DNA of 13,485 bases from an uncultured Cellvibrio sp. Its GTDB lineage: Bacteria; Pseudomonadota; Gammaproteobacteria; Pseudomonadales; Cellvibrionaceae. The stretch covers positions 1-13,485 of the forward strand of contig CAMPIG010000082.1 of the NCBI GenBank assembly GCA_946886255.1, given 5' to 3'. Positions 6,957 through 13,485 of this stretch are shown piece by piece. The notes under the pieces are model-generated. The model was not told the origin of the DNA, did no database searches, and worked only from the letters and a program-made list of their open reading frames with translations. The position numbers and the translations under genes are program-made. Position 1 is the first letter of the stretch. Each line of letters opens with the position of its first letter.

Positions 6957-7849
6957 TGTTTTTTGATCCGCATATTCATATGTCCAGCCGTACCACCGAC
7001 GATTACCAAGCCATGGCCGCTGCGGGTATTCGTGCCGTGATTGAACCCGCCTTCTGGATGGGTCAACCGCGCACCAACATCGGCAGTTTTATTGATTACT
7101 TTTCCAGCCTTGTCGGTTGGGAAAAATTTCGCGCAAGCCAATTCGGTATCGCGCATTATTGTGCAATGGGTTTGAACTCCAAAGAGGCAAATGATGAAGG
7201 ATTGGCGCGCGAGGTGTTGGACATCCTGCCGCAGTTTGCCTTAAAAGAAAGCGTCGTCGCCATTGGCGAGATCGGCTATGACGAAATTACGCCCGCCGAA
7301 GATTTTGCTTATCAATGGCAACTAAAATTTGCCTGCGATCACGACATGATGGTAATGGTGCACACGCCACATCGCGATAAAAAAAATGGTGTGCTACGTT
7401 CGCTGGATGTGGCAGCGGAGATGGGCGTGCCAATGCATAAAGTCGTCATTGATCATAACAACGAGGAAACAGTGCGCGCCGTATTGGATCGCGGTGCCTG
7501 GGCGGCATTTACCATCTATCCCAACACTAAGATGGGCTCTGAACGTATGGTGGAAATTGTGCGCGAATATGGGCCCGAACGCATCATTGTCGATAGTTCA
7601 GCCGATTGGGGCGTAAGCGATCCTTTATCAGTTCCCAAAACGGCAAAGCTCATGCTTGAGCGCGGCATCGCGCCGGAAGCCGTGCGATTGACCACTTGGC
7701 AGAATGCACTCGATGCTTATGCGCAATCCGGACAGATCGATATCGAACAATTGCTGGCGGCACCGGCTATTGATCAACGTGCGCTGTTCAGTGATAACTC
7801 CGTGTTGCGCGGTCAGTCGCCGTTAGTACTTGAGCCGGTAAAAAATTAG
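6953..7849 (+). CDS. eboB: TatD-like metal-dependent hydrolase EboB
   Basis: This 298-residue TIM-barrel amidohydrolase belongs to the TatD/phosphotriesterase-like group. The metal-binding set appears complete: H7 and H9 in DPHIHM, E106 in GEIGYDE (105-111), H137 in HTPH (137-140), H168 in DHNNEE (167-172) and D214 in DSSADWG (214-220). TatD proteins are typically nucleases or deoxyribonuclease-like, but the EboB substrate is unknown; the cluster suggests a small-molecule role. A clear TAAGGGG (6937-6943) precedes the ATG at 6953; a second ATG follows directly at 6956. It is the second gene of the cluster, 106 bases before eboD. Confidence 0.93.
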   Translation: MMFFDPHIHMSSRTTDDYQAMAAAGIRAVIEPAFWMGQPRTNIGSFIDYFSSLVGWEKFRASQFGIAHYCAMGLNSKEANDEGLAREVLDILPQFALKESVVAIGEIGYDEITPAEDFAYQWQLKFACDHDMMVMVHTPHRDKKNGVLRSLDVAAEMGVPMHKVVIDHNNEETVRAVLDRGAWAAFTIYPNTKMGSERMVEIVREYGPERIIVDSSADWGVSDPLSVPKTAKLMLERGIAPEAVRLTTWQNALDAYAQSGQIDIEQLLAAPAIDQRALFSDNSVLRGQSPLVLEPVKN

Positions 7850-7955
7850 CCTCGCAAATACCCGTTTGCAAATCCTGGCGTTCTCGCGCTTCATGCATCG
7901 CCAGCCATTGTAAAAACATGTCAGAGCGTTTGAAACACAAACAGCGGAGTCGCCC

Positions 7956-9119
7956 ATGCATCTCATCAATCAACAATTCTCCGTGACCTACGAGTTTTCC
8001 GTTTGCTTTACGCGCGACGCTTTTGCGCCGGAAAACATGGCGCTGCACGATTTAATTTCAGCAGCTGGCGATACCGTTCATAAGGTGCAACCCGTCATCG
8101 ACAGTCAGGTTCTTGCAGATCACCCTGAGCTGATCGACGCTATTGCCCTCTACGGTGATATTCATGGCGATACCATCGCCTTCGAAGAACCCTTTATCGT
8201 GCGCGGCGGCGAGATCTGTAAAAACGATCCCGCAGAAGTTGAGGAATTTCTTCGCCTGACCCAGGAGCGCAAGATTTGCCGTCACAGTTTTGTGCTGGTG
8301 ATTGGCGGTGGCTCGGTCATTGATGCGATGGGTTATGCCGCGGCTATTGCGCATCGGGGTATACGCCTGATTCGTATGCCGACCACCGTGCTGGGCCAAA
8401 ACGATGCCGGCGTCGGGGTGAAAAATGCCATTAACTTTCGCAACCGAAAAAATTATGTCGGCACCTTTGCGCCGCCCTATGCCGTGTTAAATGACTTCGA
8501 TTTTCTCAGCAGCCTGGCGCCGCGCGATCAACGCGCAGGCATTGCAGAAGCGGTAAAAGTGTCGCTCATTCGCGACAGTGAATTTTTTTCCTGGCTGGAG
8601 AATCATTGTCAGGAGCTGGCGCGCTTTGAAGACAAGGCGGTAGAGCACATGATTATTCGCTGCGCCGAATTGCATGTGCGGCATATCGGTACCGGCGGCG
8701 ATCCATTCGAGCGCGGTTCCGCGCGACCATTGGACTTTGGTCACTGGTCGGCTCACCGCCTGGAAGAAATCTCCCACGCCCAATCGTTTGATAATGAATT
8801 GCCTCACAGCGAGTTGCGCCACGGTGAAGCAGTTGCCATTGGCATTGCGCTGGACTCACATTACTCCTGCCAGATGGGTTTTATCGACGAGCAAACGCTG
8901 ACGCGCATCATCAATACGCTGCACGGAATTGGTTTCAGTTTGTACCATCCCGCGCTGGAGCAGCTCAACATCGCACAGGCTTTGGCAGGATTTCGCGAAC
9001 ATCTCGGCGGCGCCTTGTGCATCACCATGTTAACGGGCGCGGGCTCCGCGAAAGAAGTGAGCGAGATTGATGAGGCAGTCATGGAGGAATGTGTCCAGCG
9101 ATTGCGCGGCTATAAATAA
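7956..9119 (+). CDS. eboD: EboD, sugar phosphate cyclase (3-dehydroquinate synthase-like)
   Basis: The 387-residue protein has the dehydroquinate-synthase fold. The NAD-binding segment reads GGGSVIDAMGYAAA (117-130). Next comes the RMPTTVLGQNDAGVGVKNAI block (140-159), matching the PTT-x-L-x-Q-x-D-x-x-x-G-x-K pattern, then KNYVGTFAPP. Metal ligands can be placed by alignment to the family: E198 in AEAVK, H263 in DFGHWSAHRLE (260-270) and H289 in LRHGEAVAIG. The superfamily cyclises sugar phosphates (DAHP, sedoheptulose 7-phosphate, and others); EboD sequences form their own branch and the substrate is not settled. It departs from aroB in these blocks, so it is not the shikimate enzyme. CGGAG (7945-7949) lies 6 bases before the ATG. 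Confidence 0.93.
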   Translation: MHLINQQFSVTYEFSVCFTRDAFAPENMALHDLISAAGDTVHKVQPVIDSQVLADHPELIDAIALYGDIHGDTIAFEEPFIVRGGEICKNDPAEVEEFLRLTQERKICRHSFVLVIGGGSVIDAMGYAAAIAHRGIRLIRMPTTVLGQNDAGVGVKNAINFRNRKNYVGTFAPPYAVLNDFDFLSSLAPRDQRAGIAEAVKVSLIRDSEFFSWLENHCQELARFEDKAVEHMIIRCAELHVRHIGTGGDPFERGSARPLDFGHWSAHRLEEISHAQSFDNELPHSELRHGEAVAIGIALDSHYSCQMGFIDEQTLTRIINTLHGIGFSLYHPALEQLNIAQALAGFREHLGGALCITMLTGAGSAKEVSEIDEAVMEECVQRLRGYK

Positions 9120-9120
9120 A

Positions 9121-9165
9121 CGCGCCCAATAAACGTGATTCAATTATTACGTATTGAGGGTCGCG
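9121..9165 (+). promoter_or_regulatory. Imperfect hairpin in the eboD-eboE gap
   Basis: The left arm 9121-9136 (CGCG, CCC, AATA, ACGT blocks) pairs with 9149-9165 (ACGT, ATT, GGG, CGCG) with small bulges, leaving a 12-base AT-rich loop (9137-9148). It follows the eboD stop directly and ends 22 bases before eboE. No T-run follows, so it is not a clear terminator. It could be an mRNA processing or stability element within the operon. Confidence 0.4.
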
Positions 9166-9187
9166 CCTTACTCTTGAGAACCACCAG

Positions 9188-10294
9188 ATGAAACCTGAAT
9201 TAACTTACTGCACCAATATTCATCCCGGTGAATCCTGGGCTGATGTGATGGCGAATTTGAATGGCCACGCACTGGCGGTAAAAGAGGCTGTGTCGGCCGA
9301 CGAAAAATTTCCGTTGGGCCTGCGTATTTCTCATCAGGCCGCGAGCGACATCACACCGGCGGATATCGCCGACTTTCGTGACTGGTGTGACCTTCATGAT
9401 TGCTATTTGCTGACGATCAATGGCTTTCCCTTCGGTACTTTTCACAATCAACCCGTGAAAGAAAAAGTTTATGAGCCGGACTGGCGCAGTCGCGCGCGTG
9501 TTGACTACACCAAGCGCCTTGCGGATCTTGCTGTGGCTTTAAGCACTCGCGCCGCACCTTTGTCCATATCCACCGTGCCGGTGGCTTACAAGCCGGTCTT
9601 TTCTGACGGTGATTGGCCTGTGGTTTATCAACATATCATCGAGGTATTACAACACCTGCAGCAAATCAAACAAGCGACGGGCATCACCATTCGCCTGGCT
9701 TTTGAGCCAGAACCTTGTTGCGTGTTGGAGACTATCGACGAAACGGTGGATTTTTTTTCACGACTAGCATTACCGGAAACACTACAACCCTTTGTGGGAG
9801 TTTGTTTTGATGCCTGTCATCAGGCCGTTGAGTTTGAAGACCCGACGCAATGCCTGGCAAGATTAGCACAGGAAAACATCGCTATCGCGAAAGTTCAAGT
9901 GTCCAGCGCATTACGCGCGCGCGGCGGTGAAATTTCTGCACTCATGGCTTTTGATGAGCCGGTCTATTTACATCAAGCGGTTGTTCGTGAAAACGCGGAT
10001 CAATCTCTGCGCCGCTTTACCGATTTGTCGGAATTGTCGGCGTTTCTTGGTAGTGCTCAGCAACCGGAAGAATGCCGTGTACATTTCCATGTTCCCATCT
10101 TTATTGAACACCTGGGCGTGTGCGGAACCACACGCTTTTTTCTCGAGCAATTACTGCCATTGCTACCCCCGGACATTCCATTAGAAGTTGAGACTTATAG
10201 CTTCAAAGCATTACCTGAGCACCTGCGTACCGGCACCCTGGAGGAATCCATCTGCCGCGAGCTGCAATGGGTGCAAAACCAGTTAGGAAAATAA
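9188..10294 (+). CDS. eboE: EboE, xylose-isomerase-like TIM-barrel protein
   Basis: The 368-residue protein belongs to the EboE family, an AP endonuclease 2/xylose-isomerase-like TIM barrel. The N-terminus TYCTNIHPGESW (6-17) is the family signature. Further on come SISTVPVAYKP (126-136), the likely metal-site strands LAFEPEPCCVLET (170-182, E173 and E175) and GVCFDACHQAVEFED (204-218, D208 and H211), KVQVSSALR (235-243), HFHVPIF (299-305, H299 and H301) and LEVETYSF (332-339). The E/D/H pattern fits a divalent-metal sugar isomerase or epimerase, but the reaction is unknown. Annotation systems call it 'metabolite traffic protein EboE'. It starts 68 bases after eboD, without a strong ribosome site, and ends 3 bases before eboF. 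Confidence 0.92.
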   Translation: MKPELTYCTNIHPGESWADVMANLNGHALAVKEAVSADEKFPLGLRISHQAASDITPADIADFRDWCDLHDCYLLTINGFPFGTFHNQPVKEKVYEPDWRSRARVDYTKRLADLAVALSTRAAPLSISTVPVAYKPVFSDGDWPVVYQHIIEVLQHLQQIKQATGITIRLAFEPEPCCVLETIDETVDFFSRLALPETLQPFVGVCFDACHQAVEFEDPTQCLARLAQENIAIAKVQVSSALRARGGEISALMAFDEPVYLHQAVVRENADQSLRRFTDLSELSAFLGSAQQPEECRVHFHVPIFIEHLGVCGTTRFFLEQLLPLLPPDIPLEVETYSFKALPEHLRTGTLEESICRELQWVQNQLGK

Positions 10295-10297
10295 TCT

Positions 10298-11683
10298 ATG
10301 CATAAAACGGTGGTAATCGACGTCGTTGGTTTAACGCGCGCATTGATTGGCGAACACACGCCTAACCTGCAGCGTTTTTTAGCTAGGTACAACAGCGCAA
10401 ATATCGAGCCGGTAATTCCCGCCGTCACTTGCACCGCGCAATCCACGTACCTCACCGGTAAATTGCCCAGCGAACATGGCATCGTAGGCAATGGTTGGTA
10501 TTTTCGCGAACTGAATGAAGTCTGGTTGTGGCGCCAAAGCAATAAGCTGGTGGAGGCACCCAAGGTCTGGCACATGGCCAAAGCGCGCGATCCGTCGTTC
10601 ACCTGCGCCAATACGTTTTGGTGGTATGCCATGGCCACCGACGCCGACATCACACTAACGCCGCGGCCGTTGTATTTGGCCGATGGCCGCAAGTTGCCAG
10701 ACTGCTACAGCTATCCCCTGGATGTTCGCGAAGCGCTGGATAAAAAACTCGGTAAATTTCCGTTGTTCCACTTCTGGGGTCCGGCGACACATATTAAATC
10801 CAGCGAATGGATTGCGGATGCGGCCATGTATGTGGAAGAACATTACCAACCGAGTTTGCAGTTGGTGTATCTGCCGCATCTGGATTATTGTTTGCAACGT
10901 GTGGGACCTGAGGGCGATATCGCTCAGGACTTGCGCGACATTGATCGTGTCCTGGGAAATTTATTAGATTTTTTTCAGCAGCGCGGCCATCGCATTCTGT
11001 TGTTATCTGAATACGGTATTGTGCCCGTGTCCAATCCCATTCACCCCAATCGCATTCTGCGCGAAGCAGGCATGCTTTCATTAAAAGTGGATCTCGGACG
11101 GGAATATCTCGACTACTCCAGCTGTGCTGCTTTTGCGGTGAGCGATCATCAGATTTGCCACATTTATGTGCAACAGCCAGAGAAAATTGCTGCAATCAAA
11201 GCACTATTCGAAGACCAGCCGGGGATTGCACGCGTGCTTGATGAAGGAGGCAAGCGGGAATTCGGGCTCGATCATCCCCGCTCTGGTGAATTGATCTTGT
11301 TAGCAGAGGAAGATGCCTGGTTTACCTATTATTATTGGCATGAAGAGGCGCGCGCGCCGGACTTTGCGCGAAGTGTCGATATCCATAAAAAACCGGGCTA
11401 CGACCCTTGCGAATTATTTCTGGACCCGCGCCTGCGCTTTCCGAAACTGTCAGTGGGTACACGCATTGCGAAAAAGCTTGCGGGCTTCCGTTACGTGATG
11501 GATGTGATTGCCACTGATCCTCATCTAGTCAAAGGGCAACATGGCGTGTCGTCATCATCACCCCATGCTCAACCGATATTAATCAGCAATTACAAAAAGA
11601 AAATGCCCGAAAAAATGGCGGCAACCGATGTATGTGAGTTAATCCTGCAACACCTTTTTGAGGATTCAAGCCAATCATGTTGA
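10298..11683 (+). CDS. eboF: EboF, nucleotide pyrophosphatase/alkaline phosphatase superfamily protein
   Basis: The 461-residue protein shows the type I phosphodiesterase/nucleotide pyrophosphatase fold. It has a first metal ligand D8 in VVIDVVGL, the nucleophile region VTCTAQSTYLTGKLPSEHGI (43-62, T44 aligned with the catalytic Thr), YLPHLDYCLQRVGP (191-204), LSEYGI (236-241) and GQHGV (413-417). Compared with canonical NPP enzymes, the metal ligand His of the D-x-x-G-H motif aligns with Q200, and the Asp-His of the DHG motif aligns with E238-Y239, so the metal site is altered. No signal peptide is seen, so it is probably cytosolic. AGGA (10285-10288) lies 9 bases before the ATG, inside eboE, and its stop overlaps eboC by 7 bases. 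The substrate is unknown. Confidence 0.9.
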   Translation: MHKTVVIDVVGLTRALIGEHTPNLQRFLARYNSANIEPVIPAVTCTAQSTYLTGKLPSEHGIVGNGWYFRELNEVWLWRQSNKLVEAPKVWHMAKARDPSFTCANTFWWYAMATDADITLTPRPLYLADGRKLPDCYSYPLDVREALDKKLGKFPLFHFWGPATHIKSSEWIADAAMYVEEHYQPSLQLVYLPHLDYCLQRVGPEGDIAQDLRDIDRVLGNLLDFFQQRGHRILLLSEYGIVPVSNPIHPNRILREAGMLSLKVDLGREYLDYSSCAAFAVSDHQICHIYVQQPEKIAAIKALFEDQPGIARVLDEGGKREFGLDHPRSGELILLAEEDAWFTYYYWHEEARAPDFARSVDIHKKPGYDPCELFLDPRLRFPKLSVGTRIAKKLAGFRYVMDVIATDPHLVKGQHGVSSSSPHAQPILISNYKKKMPEKMAATDVCELILQHLFEDSSQSC

Positions 11684-12390
11684 AGACAGTTCTTACGCTG
11701 TGTCGCGTCAGTAATTTGCCTACTGTATGGATGAACGTGCTCACTGCTGCGCTGGTGGTTGGTCAGGCCACCTCGTTACCGCTGGAGCCCGGCACCATTG
11801 TGTTACTGATGATTTCACTCTCGCTGTTTTATATGGGGGGCATGAGCTTCAATGACTACATGGATCGCCATTGGGACGCCCAACACCAAACCTTTCGTCC
11901 GATTCCGTCCGGAAAAATAAGCGCAACAACCGCGTTAGGTATTTCTCTTGCATTATTCAGCACGGCGCAAATCCTGTTGTTGTTCACCCCGGAGATCGGC
12001 GGTTTTTACATGGGCTTTTTATTACTCGCGGCCATCGTCATCTACGACGTGATTCACAAAGCGACACCGCTAAGCGTGGTCGTCATGGCATCGGCCCGCT
12101 TACTGGTTTATGGAGTCACAGCTTATACGCTGACGAAGGATTGGGTCACTGCGATCTGGATCGCCGGTGGGTTACAGTTTATTTATACCTTGCTTGTTAC
12201 GGTCGTCGCACGTTATGAGCATCGCCGCCAGCAGAATTACAGCATCCCGCTGATCCCATTGATGATTGCCGGCATGTCCATCCTGGATGGATTGGTTCTC
12301 GCGGTTCTGGTTAATCCATGGTGGATTTTCGTCGGCCTTCTGGCCGCTGCCATGACGCGCTTTGGACAGAAATACGTGAGAGGGGACTGA
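11677..12390 (+). CDS. eboC: UbiA-like membrane protein EboC
   Basis: The 237-residue multi-pass protein has about six to eight hydrophobic segments. The first Asp-rich prenyl-diphosphate motif, NDYMDRHWD (59-67), is intact and is followed by the UbiA signature RPIPSGKIS (74-82). YDVIHKAT (123-130) corresponds to the next conserved loop. The second Asp-rich motif of classical UbiA enzymes is not seen; the equivalent loop reads ARYEHRRQ (178-185). The protein is shorter than typical UbiA prenyltransferases (about 290). In cyanobacteria EboC has been linked to moving scytonemin precursor to the periplasm. It begins within the eboF end (7-base overlap) with GAGGA at 11660-11664, and ends the cluster before a strong terminator. 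Confidence 0.92.
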   Translation: MLKTVLTLCRVSNLPTVWMNVLTAALVVGQATSLPLEPGTIVLLMISLSLFYMGGMSFNDYMDRHWDAQHQTFRPIPSGKISATTALGISLALFSTAQILLLFTPEIGGFYMGFLLLAAIVIYDVIHKATPLSVVVMASARLLVYGVTAYTLTKDWVTAIWIAGGLQFIYTLLVTVVARYEHRRQQNYSIPLIPLMIAGMSILDGLVLAVLVNPWWIFVGLLAAAMTRFGQKYVRGD

Positions 12391-12392
12391 CA

Positions 12393-12427
12393 AAAAACGC
12401 CAGAAGTTTTTGGCTTCTGGCGTTTTT
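12393..12427. terminator. Bidirectional rho-independent terminator
   Basis: A perfect 14-bp stem pairs AAAAACGCCAGAAG (12393-12406) with CTTCTGGCGTTTTT (12414-12427) around a 7-base loop. It has a T-run on one strand and the matching A-run on the other, so it can terminate both eboC (from the left, two bases after its stop) and the convergent transporter gene (from the right). Confidence 0.93.
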
Positions 12428-12436
12428 ATTTGCGGG

Positions 12437-13485
12437 TTATTGACCAGCTTTCAACATCTGCCAGTATTTTTCATATACCAGCACAGTATCCCCCAGGTCC
12501 TGATGGAAACTGCCGCGATCAATATCTGCTTTGTCTGGAAAAACGATCTTATTATTGCGCAGTTCTTCATCCAGCAAAGCAATGGCGGGAATGTTCGGCG
12601 CGGCGTAGCCTAGTTCCTCAATCGCCGCTTTACCACTTTCAGCACGCAGCATGAAATCGATAAATTTGTGGGCGTTGGCCACATTGGCCGCACCTTTAGG
12701 AATGACAAAACTATCGACCCACAGTACTGCGCCCTCTTCCGGATAGATGTAGGTCAGGTTAGGCAATTCTTCCTGCGCCATATAGGCTTCACCATTCCAG
12801 ATTGCACCGATACTCACTTCACCTTTAATCAGCGGCGATTTGGGTGAGTCGGAATTGATCATCTTGATGCTGGGCCACAACTCCTTTAATTTTTCATAAG
12901 CCGCACGAATTTCGTCTTCATTGGTGCTGTTGTTTTCAAAACCCGCTACGCGTAAGCCGACGTAGAAGTTATCGCGCACATCGTCCATCACCATCAGTTT
13001 GCCTGCGTATTCCGGCTTCCACAGGTCGGCCCATTTGGTGATCTGGCTCGCGTCCACCTCATCGCCATTCACAGCAATAGAGGTACTGCCCCACAAGTAA
13101 GGCACACTGTAACTGTTGTCGGGATCATAGGGTTTGTTCAACAGCGAGGGATCAAGGTTGGCGTAGTTGCTGAGTAACGCTTTGTTGATGGGTAGGATCA
13201 AACCTTCTTTGCGCATTTTTTCCACATAGAAAGTGGAGGGAACAGCGAGGTCGTAACCTTTGCCATCCAATAATTTCAGCTTGGAATACATGGCCTCATT
13301 ACTTTCGTAAGTCGCGTACTCCACTTGAATGCCGGTTTCTTTGGTGAAAGCTTGCAGTACATCTTCCGGAATGTATTCGGTCCAGTTGTAGATAACGACT
13401 TTTTCGTCGGTCTTCGGTGCTGCATCAACAGTGCTGGCCTCGCTGTCGGATTTATCGCTACAACCGCTGAGTATCCAGGCTACGG
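12437..13485 (-). CDS. Polyamine-type ABC transporter substrate-binding lipoprotein (partial, PotD/PotF-like)
   Basis: The frame stays open from the stop at 12437 to the right edge; only a few N-terminal residues are missing. It reads a lipobox Leu-Ser-Gly-Cys near the edge, a Ser/Asp/Thr-rich linker, then VVIYNWTEYIPEDVL, the signature of spermidine/putrescine periplasmic binding proteins. Further matches are YDLAVPSTFYVEKM, SVPYLWGSTSIAVN, WADLWKPEYAGKLMVMDD, GAIWNGEAYMA and WVDSFVIPKGA. It delivers polyamines (or a related cation) to an ABC importer whose permease and ATPase genes should lie beyond the right edge. The GTG at 13322-13324 is an internal codon, not the start. Specificity between spermidine and putrescine cannot be told. 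It is convergent with eboC. Confidence 0.92.
   Translation of the reverse strand, partial: VAWILSGCSDKSDSEASTVDAAPKTDEKVVIYNWTEYIPEDVLQAFTKETGIQVEYATYESNEAMYSKLKLLDGKGYDLAVPSTFYVEKMRKEGLILPINKALLSNYANLDPSLLNKPYDPDNSYSVPYLWGSTSIAVNGDEVDASQITKWADLWKPEYAGKLMVMDDVRDNFYVGLRVAGFENNSTNEDEIRAAYEKLKELWPSIKMINSDSPKSPLIKGEVSIGAIWNGEAYMAQEELPNLTYIYPEEGAVLWVDSFVIPKGAANVANAHKFIDFMLRAESGKAAIEELGYAAPNIPAIALLDEELRNNKIVFPDKADIDRGSFHQDLGDTVLVYEKYWQMLKAGQ

Noticed and set aside
7956..9119. Calling eboD a shikimate-pathway aroB
   Set aside because: Key blocks differ from AroB, and the gene sits among five other ebo genes rather than with aroK or similar.
13322..13324. GTG at 13322-13324 as the start of the polyamine-binding protein
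   Set aside because: The frame stays open upstream with the lipobox and the YNWTEYIP signature, so the true start is near or beyond the right edge.

Overview
The window reads as a gammaproteobacterial chromosome, most likely of the Cellvibrio/Pseudomonas side of the class. The block lptM-lysA-dapF-DUF484-xerC has the Pseudomonas-type order, with lysA between the lipoprotein gene and dapF. The genus is an inference; no rRNA or other strong marker is present.

Layout. Positions 1-184 hold the C-terminus of an AraC-family regulator. Positions 391-4298 form a housekeeping run on the + strand: LptM lipoprotein, diaminopimelate decarboxylase and diaminopimelate epimerase (lysine and meso-DAP), a DUF484 GAF-like protein, and XerC recombinase. 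The HAD gene that usually follows xerC (yigB-like) is absent. Instead, from 4323 to 4580, there are two oppositely oriented copies of a structured repeat, and then a convergent gene for a lipoprotein of the heparin-lyase-I-like polysaccharide lyase fold (4599-5339, minus). A gene-poor stretch of about 800 bases (5340-6136) contains no convincing intact gene but has traces of decayed minus-strand coding.

The most notable content is 6137-12390, a complete six-gene Ebo cluster in the order eboA, eboB, eboD, eboE, eboF, eboC. The proteins are an EboA-family protein of unknown chemistry, a TatD-like metal hydrolase, a sugar-phosphate-cyclase (dehydroquinate-synthase-like) enzyme, a TIM-barrel sugar isomerase-like protein, a nucleotide-pyrophosphatase/alkaline-phosphatase-fold protein and a UbiA-like membrane protein. 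The set is known from cyanobacteria (linked to scytonemin precursor export), Pseudomonas (the edb cluster, repelling nematodes), Bacteroidetes and eustigmatophyte plastids. Its product or cargo is not established. A plausible working model is that EboD, EboE and EboF make or modify a small cyclitol- or sugar-like compound, and EboC handles a lipid-linked or membrane step. No other recognisable natural-product genes are present in the window.

A strong bidirectional terminator (12393-12427) separates eboC from a convergent polyamine-type ABC transporter substrate-binding lipoprotein that runs off the right edge (12437-13485, minus).

Points worth a second look are the altered metal-site residues of EboF, the missing second Asp-rich motif of EboC, an amber-interrupted mini-ORF that encodes an ideal transmembrane segment between eboA and eboB, and the covarying structured repeats after xerC.
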